A stretch of 64,000 bases of DNA from Alsobacter sp045348435 (GTDB lineage: Bacteria > Pseudomonadota > Alphaproteobacteria > Rhizobiales > Beijerinckiaceae), in assembly GCF_045348435.1 (NCBI RefSeq), contig NZ_CP157484.1, positions 1,178,001 through 1,242,000 on the forward strand, read 5' to 3'. The position numbers were made by a program, and so were the translations under genes. The notes beneath the pieces are model-generated. The model saw only the letters and a list, made by a program, of their open reading frames with translations. It was not told the origin of the DNA and made no database searches. Positions 18,576 to 27,070 of this stretch are shown piece after piece (position 1 is the first letter of the stretch; the number at the start of each line of letters is the position of its first letter).

Positions 18576-19481
18576 ATGCACCCCAATACGATTAGGCGGC
18601 TGGGCCGCCCGCTCAAGCGATCTCTCCTTCGGTTCGGCAGATCCGAGCGGTTTCGCCGCTCCCCAGGCCCGGTGTGGATTCGCATGAAGGACGGGTTCTG
18701 GATGCAACTCGACCCGCGCCAAAGCGTCGATCGCGAGATGGTGGCGCGCGGAGGCGTTTGGGAACCGGCGCTGCGCGCCGTCATGAAGCGCTACCTTCGG
18801 CCGGGCGACGCCTTTGTCGACGTCGGCGCTCACAAAGGTTGGGCGAGTTGCCTTGGAGCGCGGTTGACGGGACCAGGCGGACTGGTCGTCAGCGTGGATC
18901 CGGATCCACGCGCCTTCGCGGGGCTCATGGCCAACATTGTCCGCAATGAGTTCGCCACCGTGCAAGCTTGCCAGTGCGCCTTGGGCGACGCGGATGGCGA
19001 ACTGCGACTTTCGCTCACCCGGACGATCGGCAATACGAGCGCCTTTCCCAACCACATCGCGCGCAGCGAGGTGGTCGAGGAACTCACGGTGCGCTGCACC
19101 ACTCTCGACAGTCTCCTACGCGGCCTGGACATCAAGGGCCGCGATCTACCCCTCATCAAGATGGATGCGGAAGGCGCCGAGCCCACCATCTGGGACGGCA
19201 TGCAAGCGACGCTATCCGCGTTCAAGCCTGCCATCGCCTTGGAGATCAATTACGCCTCGCTCCAAGCGGCGCGCCGCGACCTTGGAGAGTTCAAGACCGC
19301 CATGGAACAGAGCGGCTACACCCGGTGGTTCCGCATGACCGTACAATCTGGCGTTTGGGGGCGGCCCCAGCTGAGCCTGAAGGCCACCGATCTGTTTGGC
19401 GAGGACGAGCTTCTGATCGACGTTCTCGCCATCCCGCAGGATGGCGACCGCATGGCGGCCATTCGGCCCTTCATCCATTGA
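18576..19481 (+). CDS. FkbM-family S-adenosylmethionine methyltransferase
   Basis: The SAM-binding region is RPGDAFVDVGAHKGW (about residues 70-84) with an acidic ribose contact in VVSVDPDP. The FkbM hallmark LIKMDAEGAEPTIWDGM lies near residue 195. These enzymes O-methylate sugars, and here probably the polysaccharide repeat unit. The ATG at 18576 is preceded by GGAG at 6 nt, so the in-frame ATGs at 18510 and 18570 are less likely. It follows a glycosyltransferase by about 50 bp. Confidence 0.85.
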   Translation: MHPNTIRRLGRPLKRSLLRFGRSERFRRSPGPVWIRMKDGFWMQLDPRQSVDREMVARGGVWEPALRAVMKRYLRPGDAFVDVGAHKGWASCLGARLTGPGGLVVSVDPDPRAFAGLMANIVRNEFATVQACQCALGDADGELRLSLTRTIGNTSAFPNHIARSEVVEELTVRCTTLDSLLRGLDIKGRDLPLIKMDAEGAEPTIWDGMQATLSAFKPAIALEINYASLQAARRDLGEFKTAMEQSGYTRWFRMTVQSGVWGRPQLSLKATDLFGEDELLIDVLAIPQDGDRMAAIRPFIH

Positions 19482-19488
19482 GGGCGCG

Positions 19489-20259
19489 ATGTCTCTCAAA
19501 GCACTGGTCCGGGCCGTTGTGCCCGCGGCAGTTCGGGTCCCGGCGCGCAAATTAACGCATCATGCTATGGTCCGCGTCGCCCGGAGCTTCCCTGTCCTCA
19601 AACTCAAAGCCCGGCGTGAATTGGAGTTCTGGGAGTCATTGATCGCGGCTCACGGTGTGGACCCGCAACCCGACTATTATCGGCGCTTCATGTTGGCGAT
19701 GGGCGGCCTGGACTCCCCCGCCGTTTTCGCCGGCAAGCTGTGCGTCGATATTGGATGTGGGCCGAAGGGTTCGCTCACCTGGCTTGACGGAATCGCCAGG
19801 GCGGCCTTGGGGGTCGATCCTCTTGCCGACGAGTATATGAAATTGGGCATCGCCCGCCATGCCATGGTCTACCTCCAGGCGGGAGCTGAAAAACTCCCGT
19901 TTCCGAGCGGCTACGCCGATGTCGTGTTCAGCATGAATAGCCTAGACCACGTCGACGACCTGCGCGCCGCCTGTCGCGAGATCAGGCGGATCCTGAAACC
20001 TGGCGGAGCCTTCATCGCAAGCCTGAACCTTGATGAACCGGCGACATTCACGGAGCCTTGGACGCTGACGGAGAGCTTTCTGGACGCGAGCCTGTTCGAC
20101 GGCTGGATATGCGAGTTCCGCCAGACCTGTCCGAGACTGCCGGATGAAGAGGAAGGTTGGGGACCTTACCGCTATATGTTCGAGGAGCCCCCAGCCGAGT
20201 TGCTGCAAGCTCAGGGTCCCCGCGCCTTATGGTGCCGCTACCGCAGGCCGAACGACTGA
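19489..20259 (+). CDS. Class I SAM-dependent methyltransferase (type 11)
   Basis: The SAM motif is LCVDIGCGPKGSL (about residue 83), motif II is LGVDPLADEY, and DVVFSMNSLDHVDDL followed by EIRRILKPGG is the typical post-motif region. It is an end-group or ring methyltransferase candidate for the same polysaccharide. GAGGG sits just before the ATG. Seven bases separate it from the FkbM gene, so they are co-transcribed. It converges on the flippase gene 43 bp away. Confidence 0.82.
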   Translation: MSLKALVRAVVPAAVRVPARKLTHHAMVRVARSFPVLKLKARRELEFWESLIAAHGVDPQPDYYRRFMLAMGGLDSPAVFAGKLCVDIGCGPKGSLTWLDGIARAALGVDPLADEYMKLGIARHAMVYLQAGAEKLPFPSGYADVVFSMNSLDHVDDLRAACREIRRILKPGGAFIASLNLDEPATFTEPWTLTESFLDASLFDGWICEFRQTCPRLPDEEEGWGPYRYMFEEPPAELLQAQGPRALWCRYRRPND

Positions 20260-20302
20260 TCACGTTTCGCCGCTCGCCAGTTCAAAAACAGGCCACGCCC
20301 GG

Positions 20303-21802
20303 TCACGCCGGGGTCAGCGCCTTTCGGGCCAAACGGGCGAGGCATATGGCCATGAGAAGGGCCGCTCCGGCCCCCGCGGCCAAAGCCAGCCTCGGCTCAA
20401 GGTGCGGAACGACGCCAACCCCCGCGGCGACGGCGGCGATATAACCGCCGAGCGGAATGAATACGCGCCCGGGCCGCAGGTAAGAATTGCGCGCGAGAAA
20501 ACTCGCGTAAGCGAGCGCATTGAGCGCCAGATACGCCGCCGCCAGGGCGATCAGAAAACCGGACGTACCGCGGCTCGGGATAAGCGCGAGGCAAAGTCCC
20601 AGAAACAGCAAGCCCCAGAACAGGTTGAGAGCAAAGCCCAGCCACATCCGTCCCGTCGCGCTAAGAACGTTCCCGAGCCCCAGCCCTGTCGCCTGGGCGC
20701 CGGCCACGACCATCGCGCAGGCCAAGGCGACGCCACTGCCGGCCATGTCGCTCCCATACAGAAAAGCTAACAATTGGGGTCCACAGAACGTCAGAGCCAA
20801 GCCGGCCGGGAACACGATGAGCCCTGCCGAGGCGACGCTGTGTTCGAGGATCTTCGCCAACACGGCCGGTTGGTGAACCGTATTGGCCATGATGGCGAAG
20901 GTCGGGGCCAGCATCACGGTGGGCAAGGCGACCAGCATGGTCCTGAGTTGATCGACGACCCTCAGCGTTCCGAGTTGCAGATAGCCGTCAGGCGCCTGCA
21001 CCAGGATAAGATTGGCCGCCCAGAACACTGTCAGATATGTCAGGCCGCCGCCAAGGGCGGGCAAGGAGTAAAGCCAGATTAGCCGACTTTCGGCCAACAT
21101 CGATCCGTAGTTCGTTCTCAAGCCTCGTTTCTGGCATTCCGCGCGGCAGGCCCAGCAGGACAACGTCAACGCGATGCCGGCGCCGGCCACCTGCGCCTGG
21201 ACCGCACCCCGCAAGCCGTCGGAATACACGCCCAGCACGTAGACGGGCAGGGAGACCGCGGCGGCGGCGACCGAGATCTGCGCGAGGCGCCTGAACGCCT
21301 CAAGACCGGCCAAAGAGGCGGACTGCACGCCCTCCAGGGTGGTGATAGGAATGGCCAAGGCCGCCACGCGCAGCAAGGACCCTAGCTCGGGCCGCTTCAG
21401 CACGTGCGCCGCCAAAAGGTCGGCGCCGGCATAGCAGAGGACGCCGATCAGCAGCCCCACGGTCAGGGCGGATGCATTAACCAGCCCCAACACGGCTCCC
21501 GCGCGGTCCGGAGCCTGGTCCCGATGCTCGGCGATGAACTTTGTCGCCGTCGCCGAGAGGCCCATCCCAGCGGCCGTCCCAAGAACCCCGAGGGTGCTTT
21601 GAACCATGGTGAACTCTCCGAACCGCTCGCGGCCGAGCAGCCGGACGATCAAAAGGCTCAAGGCGAACCCGAATGAGCGCGTCACCAGCGCGCCGGCTAG
21701 CGAGAACAGACCCCCGCTCAGCAGCCTCGCGCTCATGGCGGTTTTCGGCGTTAGCGCCACGCGAAGACGCCGTGCCGCGCTCAGGCCTTGGGCGCGCAGC
21801 AT
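20303..21802 (-). CDS. Polysaccharide flippase (Wzx/MATE-like)
   Basis: A 499-aa polytopic protein with about twelve to fourteen hydrophobic segments. It begins with the Polysacc_synt signature LLSGGLFSLAGALVTRSFGF ... VRLLGRERFGEFTMVQS. It probably moves undecaprenyl-linked repeat units across the inner membrane for polymerisation by the ExoQ/Wzy-like protein. The start ATG overlaps the upstream stop (TGATG), so it is coupled to the glycosyltransferase. An internal ATG at 21736 (MSARLL) is an alternative. Confidence 0.88.
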   Translation of the reverse strand: MLRAQGLSAARRLRVALTPKTAMSARLLSGGLFSLAGALVTRSFGFALSLLIVRLLGRERFGEFTMVQSTLGVLGTAAGMGLSATATKFIAEHRDQAPDRAGAVLGLVNASALTVGLLIGVLCYAGADLLAAHVLKRPELGSLLRVAALAIPITTLEGVQSASLAGLEAFRRLAQISVAAAAVSLPVYVLGVYSDGLRGAVQAQVAGAGIALTLSCWACRAECQKRGLRTNYGSMLAESRLIWLYSLPALGGGLTYLTVFWAANLILVQAPDGYLQLGTLRVVDQLRTMLVALPTVMLAPTFAIMANTVHQPAVLAKILEHSVASAGLIVFPAGLALTFCGPQLLAFLYGSDMAGSGVALACAMVVAGAQATGLGLGNVLSATGRMWLGFALNLFWGLLFLGLCLALIPSRGTSGFLIALAAAYLALNALAYASFLARNSYLRPGRVFIPLGGYIAAVAAGVGVVPHLEPRLALAAGAGAALLMAICLARLARKALTPA

Positions 21803-23172
21803 CAGCCGTGGCCTTCGCGACCGATCGCATTCGCGCCTGCCTTGGCGTCCGCTGGCGCGTTCTCGGACCGGCGAAGCTCCGACGCGCGGCTTGGGCCGTG
21901 TCGGACCGCGTCCAGCAAGGTGTTGGCGCGCTCACGCCAGGTGTTCTCCCTGGCCTCTCGCGCCAGAAGGGATTGGTATTCGGGCTGCCGAGAACGCTCT
22001 TGGGCCGCTTCGACCTGGGCGACGAACTCAGAAGCCGTCGCGGCCAGGAGAATACTTTTGTATTTTAGCACCTCACGCATGGGCGTGCTCACCACCGGCT
22101 TGCCCCCGGCGAAATACTCAAACAATTTGACCGGACTGCAGGCATGCGTGATCGGATTGAGGATGAACGGAATGCAGGCCACATCGAAGTGGCGCAAATA
22201 CTGCGGCAGCTCGCCATAGGGCTTCTTGCCGAGAAAGAACATGTTTGGCTCGGTCGCGATGCGCTCGCGAATGCTCTCCTCCGATGACGCGTAGGGGTAG
22301 CCGATCAGGACAAAGGCCCAGTCGGGACGCAAGCGGGCGGCGGCCCGCCAGAGCTTCCAGTCGAACCACGGGGCGATCGCGCCGTAATAGCCCACCACCA
22401 CGGGAGCGCAGCGCGCCTTCAGCAGGTCCGCCGGAACGGGGAGGTCCGCCCCGCTCCAGTCTTCCAGGCGCACCGCGTTGGGCAGCTGCACGACATCATT
22501 CCGACGCGACCGGAGATCGTGGCTTAAGTCGTCGGCGGTGGCGATCAACAGGTCAGCCCCGCGCACCCATTCCTCATGGGCCTGCCGCACGGCGTCAGCG
22601 TCGTCCAGGAGCGAGAGCTCGTCGATGACGTCGTAGATGACTTTTACAGCTCGGGGCGCCGCATCCGCTCGGGCCAGATCAGCCGGAAGCGCTCGCTGCG
22701 CCTGCTGGGGCCAAAACATGATGACGGCGGCGGGCTGATGCCGCGCCACCATCGCAGCGACCGCGCTGTCGGGAGCCCGGACCACGTGCAGCCTGTCTTC
22801 GACCTCCCAAAGCGCGCCCTTGGCGGTCGGGACGGTCGACAGGGCCACATCGTGGTTGAACGTCCACTGTTCGAAATACAGGACCTCCGCCCCGCTCTCC
22901 GCCAATCCGCGCGCGAGTTGCTGAGGCCTCTGGAAGGCTCCGCTGTTCCAGCTATGGGTGGGCAAGAACCAAATCGCGGTGGCCGATCGCTGCCGGGCCG
23001 GCAGGATGTTTTTCTCCAGCACGGCCCAGTCGAGATCCCGCTCGTTGCGCGCGCTGAAATATTCATGCGTGGGCGGGCGACGCCAGCGCCCGACGAGATG
23101 GTATTGGGCCCAAGGAGGAAGCAAGCCGAAGGCGAGCTTGGCCCCGGAGGACGTCAATTGGGCGATCGGCAT
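21802..23172 (-). CDS. Glycosyltransferase family 4 (GT-B) protein
   Basis: GT-B transferase: the N-terminal region WFLPTHSWNSGAFQRPQQLA is typical of group-1 transferases, VVGYYGAIAPWFDWKLW lies at the interdomain boundary, and the C-terminal nucleotide-sugar site reads PVKLFEYFAGGKPVVST (E-x7-E-like region, about residue 355). It probably builds the polysaccharide repeat. The C-terminal roughly 60 residues are charged and poorly conserved-looking. It lies between the epimerase and the flippase in one leftward operon. Confidence 0.82.
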   Translation of the reverse strand: MPIAQLTSSGAKLAFGLLPPWAQYHLVGRWRRPPTHEYFSARNERDLDWAVLEKNILPARQRSATAIWFLPTHSWNSGAFQRPQQLARGLAESGAEVLYFEQWTFNHDVALSTVPTAKGALWEVEDRLHVVRAPDSAVAAMVARHQPAAVIMFWPQQAQRALPADLARADAAPRAVKVIYDVIDELSLLDDADAVRQAHEEWVRGADLLIATADDLSHDLRSRRNDVVQLPNAVRLEDWSGADLPVPADLLKARCAPVVVGYYGAIAPWFDWKLWRAAARLRPDWAFVLIGYPYASSEESIRERIATEPNMFFLGKKPYGELPQYLRHFDVACIPFILNPITHACSPVKLFEYFAGGKPVVSTPMREVLKYKSILLAATASEFVAQVEAAQERSRQPEYQSLLAREARENTWRERANTLLDAVRHGPSRASELRRSENAPADAKAGANAIGREGHG

Positions 23173-23220
23173 GTCCGCCCCACTTCACTGTCCCTGGCGC
23201 GAGACGCCCCGCAAACCCTG

Positions 23221-24366
23221 TCAGGCATGCGTCACGCGAGACGCAAGGATGTTCACAATTCGCTCCGTCGCGCGCCCATCGCCATAGGGATTGACGGCGT
23301 GCGACATCCGTTCATAGACGGCCTTGTCGGTGAGAAGATCGGCAACGGCCTTGTGAATGGCGGGCGCGTCAGTGCCGACGAGCTTGGCCGTGCCAGCCGC
23401 CACTGCCTCAGGCCGCTCGGTGCGCTCGCGCATGACCAGGACTGGTTTGCCGAGACTCGGCGCTTCCTCCTGGACGCCGCCGCTGTCCGTCAGCACGACT
23501 GTCGCACGGTCCATGAGCGCGATGAAGGCTAGATAGGGCAGGGGCTCGATCAGGACGATGTTGTCGTGGTCGTTCAAGAGCCGATGCACCGGCTCCCTGA
23601 CATTCGGGTTCAGGTGGACAGGGTAAACAAAGGCAACGTCCTGAAAAGTCTCGGCTAGGCCTGCAATCGCTCGGCAGACCTCTTCGAAGGGACGTCCAAA
23701 ATTCTCCCGCCGATGGCCGGTGATCAGAACCATGCGTCGATTCGAATGCATGATCTCGGCCGCTACTCCCTCGACGTTCGGCGCTTGCCGCCGGACTTTC
23801 TCGACGGCCAACTGCAGGGCGTCGATGACGGTGTTGCCGGTCAGGAAAATGTGGTCGTGAGCGAGCCCAGCCTGCAACAGGTTGTCCACTGCAGCTTGGG
23901 TCGGCGCGAAATGCCAGTCCGCGACCTGACTGACGAGCACTCGGTTGATCTCCTCAGGAAAGGGCGCGAACCTGTGCCCCGTCCTGAGACCCGCCTCGAC
24001 ATGTGCGATAGGGATTCGGCGGTAGAAGGCCGACAACGCGGCGCAGAACGCCGTGGTGGTATCGCCTTGCACAATCACGAGGTCCGGCCTGTTGTTCTCC
24101 AGATAATGATCCAGCTCGCAAAGCGCCCGCGCCGTCAGACCTGAAAGAGATTGGTCCGCCCTCATGATCGATAAGTCGACGTCTGCTTGCAGTTCAAAGA
24201 CGTCCATGACCTGATCCAGCATCTCGCGGTGTTGGCCAGTGACGCAGAGGTGAGGCGCAAAACGGTCATCGCGGTTCAGGGCAAGAATCACTGGTGCAAG
24301 CTTGATCGCTTCAGGACGGGTGCCAAAGATGATCGATGTTCGAATCAGGTCACTTTGGCTGTCCAT
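23221..24366 (-). CDS. wecB: UDP-N-acetylglucosamine 2-epimerase, non-hydrolysing (WecB/WbpI-like)
   Basis: Inverts C2 of UDP-GlcNAc or a GlcNAc-uronate derivative, giving ManNAc-type nucleotides. The sequence opens with IIFGTRPEAIKLAPV, the family signature. HVEAGLRTG, PEEINRVLVSQVADWHFAPT, ITGHRRENFG and LTDSGGVQEEAPSLGKPVLVMRERTERPEA are all present, covering the known active-site residues. 381 aa is the usual length. AGAGAGG lies 5 nt before the ATG giving MDSQSD. Together with the oxidoreductase, aminotransferase and acetyltransferase at 1-4.8 kb it would complete a WbpB-E-D-I-type route. Confidence 0.92.
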   Translation of the reverse strand: MDSQSDLIRTSIIFGTRPEAIKLAPVILALNRDDRFAPHLCVTGQHREMLDQVMDVFELQADVDLSIMRADQSLSGLTARALCELDHYLENNRPDLVIVQGDTTTAFCAALSAFYRRIPIAHVEAGLRTGHRFAPFPEEINRVLVSQVADWHFAPTQAAVDNLLQAGLAHDHIFLTGNTVIDALQLAVEKVRRQAPNVEGVAAEIMHSNRRMVLITGHRRENFGRPFEEVCRAIAGLAETFQDVAFVYPVHLNPNVREPVHRLLNDHDNIVLIEPLPYLAFIALMDRATVVLTDSGGVQEEAPSLGKPVLVMRERTERPEAVAAGTAKLVGTDAPAIHKAVADLLTDKAVYERMSHAVNPYGDGRATERIVNILASRVTHA

Positions 24367-24384
24367 AAGCGCCTCTCTGATCAT

Positions 24385-24949
24385 TTTCAGGGCACACCGG
24401 GTGGCTTCACCGCAGAGACGTCAGAGGCGCGATGGGGGCCTCGCGAGTGCGCCTGCGCGGCGCCGCCCCAGGTGGTCCCGGGTCGCCAAGATCGGTGCGA
24501 ATTGGAGCGTTCCTGCGATGGAACTGAGTTGCGCACCCTACGTGAATAGCCTTGCGGCCGATTGGCCTCCATTCTGCATGAGAGCTAGCCCTCATGTCAT
24601 AGACAGGGCGCGAAGACCCGTGGGTCCAGCGGTCATGAGCGGGCGAAGGTCCCGGCGCAATTTGGGCCCAATGCCTATTGATCATTCACTCTGGCGAAGG
24701 TCGTCCGGACGGTCCTCAGGACGCACTTGATTCGTCGGCCGACGATCCTGTCGAGATCCGGTCTGTGCGATGCAGGCTCGTGAAGGCCGACGCAGGAAGG
24801 CGCTTGTTCAAGCGACGTCCATCTTGAAGCGGAGCCCGAACATCCTTTCGGCGGCATGGCGGCGGCTCAACGCAGTCGCCCTCCGGATGGGGGTCGAGAA
24901 GGCGTCGAAGGAGGAGGGCTTGGTCGTGACGGCCGCTATGATCGAGTTC
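24385..24949. other. Non-coding stretch, no gene recognised
   Basis: Both strands carry only short open frames without family motifs or credible ribosome binding sites. A minus-strand frame near 24808-24950 encodes MAATASDNQTNSII and is related to a frame in the second copy of the repeat at 48.7-48.8 kb, so this is probably the outer part of the decayed repeat. Confidence 0.5.
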
Positions 24950-25372
24950 GTCTGATTGTCGGAAGCAGTCGCCGCCATTGCCGTCAAATCGACGCTCAGC
25001 TGTAAGCCCCGCAGCATCAGCCCCCGCTTCGCGGCTTTTTTGGTGCCCGCTTATTTCTAAGGGAAATGCCCGGCCGTTCTCGGGACCCCGCCGGACTGCT
25101 TTCGACCTCCCAGCGATCCCGATTACACCAGCTCTTCAGGACGGAGCCGTGGCGGCACACTAGCTTCTCCCTCGCTCGGATCAGAGAGCCGTCCGCCAAA
25201 AATCGATTTGTGTGCCCGCTCCTCATACAGTGATGAAAACTCAGCGGAGGGGCGCCATGAAAGGACTGCGTGCCTATGAGATCTATACTGGCCCCCTTCG
25301 TGCTTGTAGGGCTGTATGCCTCGTCAGCCGCCAGCGCCCATCTGAACTGAAGTAGTCCGCTGTTCACAACCA
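24950..25372 (+). repeat. Degenerate direct copy of the sequence at about 48770-49365
   Basis: Blocks shared with 48770-49365 in the same order and orientation include TTCGTCTGA.TGTCGGAA, TAAGCCCCGCAGCATCAGCC, CCAGCTCT(T)CAG, GAGGGGCGCCATGA, CTGCGTGCCTATGAGATCTA and CCGCTGTTCAC. Between the blocks there are substitutions and indels. The copy here has lost part of the small gene, while the other copy keeps it intact. A weak hairpin GCCCCGC...GCGGC followed by TTTTTT (about 25004-25041) remains as a terminator relic. Confidence 0.75.
25257..25355 (+). pseudogene. Broken copy of the small gene at 49099-49344
   Basis: It begins MKGLRAYEIYT, matching MSSLRAYEIYT of the intact 81-residue protein, and keeps the GAGGGGCGCC ribosome-site context. 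A deletion after the first 11 residues throws the frame, and most of the middle is missing. The DNA then resumes similarity at CATCTGAACTGA, equivalent to the intact gene's end. This is a clear decayed paralogue; no product is expected. Confidence 0.75.
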
Positions 25373-25941
25373 ACGGCGCTTGATTTGACGTGTCTTTTCA
25401 TCATCAAACCCGGACGCCCACAGCACTGAGGATCTGGATCTGACTTCCTGGGGCGTCACGATGGCCCGAAAAGGCGGCGTCGGGCCGCAAGGCGTGCCGA
25501 GTGCGCGCTTGCCTGACCCATGGCCTGGGCGGGCCGGGCGCCCCCCAAGCCACGAACTTGGCATTAAGCGCCTGACCGCATGAGCGCGACGGCTTATCGT
25601 CGCGAGCGCGCCGCGCGCCCTGGCCGTGAAGGGCTCGGGTCCGGCTGAAGCAACGATCTCTCGTCAAGGCGCGAGCGCGTCGGGCGCCCTCAATAGGCGG
25701 TCAGGCGGTAGTTCGCCCGTCGGGGCCGGACCGCTGATTGCGTGCCGCGCCAGCCGTCTTTGTCAATACCGCTTCGGGCTGATTTCTTGAGTACGTTTTT
25801 CGCTCTGTGTCTGTAATTAGGCCGCCCGGCATACTTCCGAACTTTGTTGAATCGGCTTAATCGTTAGAAAATCTCGTTTAAAGACTGAATCAGGAGTCAG
25901 GACGCGCCTCGCAATTCAGCTGCGCCGCAAGGAGAAGCGCC

Positions 25942-26970
25942 ATGAGAACGTTGCCTAGCGTCTTGAAGACGTGCCTCATCGCTGCAGCCGCTGTCGGCGT
26001 TTTCAGCCTGACGGCAGCGCCGCAGGTTGGCGCGCAGGGCGTTGACGGCTTGGCGCGTGAGCGGGAAGCCGCTCACGCAGCACGGCGCGATAACGCAGTC
26101 AGCGTCGGCGTGATTTCCGGTGGAGTCAGCGGCACCTACATCAAGATCGCGGCCGACCTCGCCGCCGTGCTCGACGGCGATGCCTTGAGAATTCTTCCGG
26201 TGGTCGGCCGAGGGTCACTTCAGAACCTTAAAGACATCATGTTTCTGCGTGGGATTGATATCGGAATCGTGCAACTGGACGCTCGGCAGGCGCTCAAGGT
26301 CGAAGGGCTTCAGGACGAGGCCGACCGGCGCCTTCGCTATATCGCCAAGTTGTACAGCGAGGAGGTTCACCTGCTCGCCAGCTCCGACATCACCGATATT
26401 CGGCAACTCGAAGGCAAGTCGGTCAATATCGACGTGCAAGGCAGCGGCACCAACCTGACCGCCAGGATCATTTTTTCTGCGCTGGGCTTGACCCCGACTT
26501 TCACCAGCTTCGACCAGGCGAGCGGGTATGAGCGGCTGCGGCGCGGGGAAATTCAGGCTGTGGCCTATGTGGCCGGTCGCCCGGTCCGGTCGATCACCGA
26601 GTTTCGCGAGCCAGACAAGTTTCACCTCCTGTCCATCCCATTCGAGGGACCTCTCGCCGACAATTATCTGCCCGTTAGTCTGACGGCGGCGGATTATCCG
26701 GGTCTTATTAGACCCGAGGAGTCGGTGAAGACCTTGGCGGTCGGCAGTATTTTGGCGGTATTCAACTGGCCGGAGCGCTCGGACCGCTACAATCGAATCC
26801 AGCGATTTGTGGATGCCTTCTTTTCGCGTTTCAGTGAGTTCCAAAAGCCGGGCAGGCACCCTAAGTGGACGGACGTCAATTTGACGGCCACGGCGCCGGG
26901 CTGGCGACGGTTCAAGGGCGCCCAGGACTGGCTCGACATGCACAGTCGCAACAGCGCGATCCGTCCCTAA
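25942..26970 (+). CDS. TAXI-family TRAP transporter solute-binding protein
   Basis: Periplasmic binding protein of 342 aa with a signal peptide (MRTLPSVLKTCLIAAAAVG..., cleavage near VGAQG, about residue 32). Family features are VISGGVSGTYIKIAADLA, the NLKDIMFLRGIDIGIVQLDA stretch, and LEGKSVNIDVQGSGTNLTAR. TAXI proteins feed TRAP permeases, but no DctQM permease is in the window, so this is an orphan here. AAGGAG lies 8 nt before the ATG. An AT-richer 150-bp segment upstream probably holds its promoter. The ligand is unknown. Confidence 0.88.
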   Translation: MRTLPSVLKTCLIAAAAVGVFSLTAAPQVGAQGVDGLAREREAAHAARRDNAVSVGVISGGVSGTYIKIAADLAAVLDGDALRILPVVGRGSLQNLKDIMFLRGIDIGIVQLDARQALKVEGLQDEADRRLRYIAKLYSEEVHLLASSDITDIRQLEGKSVNIDVQGSGTNLTARIIFSALGLTPTFTSFDQASGYERLRRGEIQAVAYVAGRPVRSITEFREPDKFHLLSIPFEGPLADNYLPVSLTAADYPGLIRPEESVKTLAVGSILAVFNWPERSDRYNRIQRFVDAFFSRFSEFQKPGRHPKWTDVNLTATAPGWRRFKGAQDWLDMHSRNSAIRP

Positions 26971-27070
26971 CGCCGGCGACCCGGAGGCGAGGCCGCGACA
27001 GGGTCGGGCGCCACGAGGCGAGCATCCGCTCTGGGAGGTCGGAGTTTTTGGCTAGCCCAAGGGGGTGGCG

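Noticed and set aside
24950..25372. The duplicated unit as an insertion sequence
   Set aside because: No transposase, terminal inverted repeats or target duplication could be seen in either copy.
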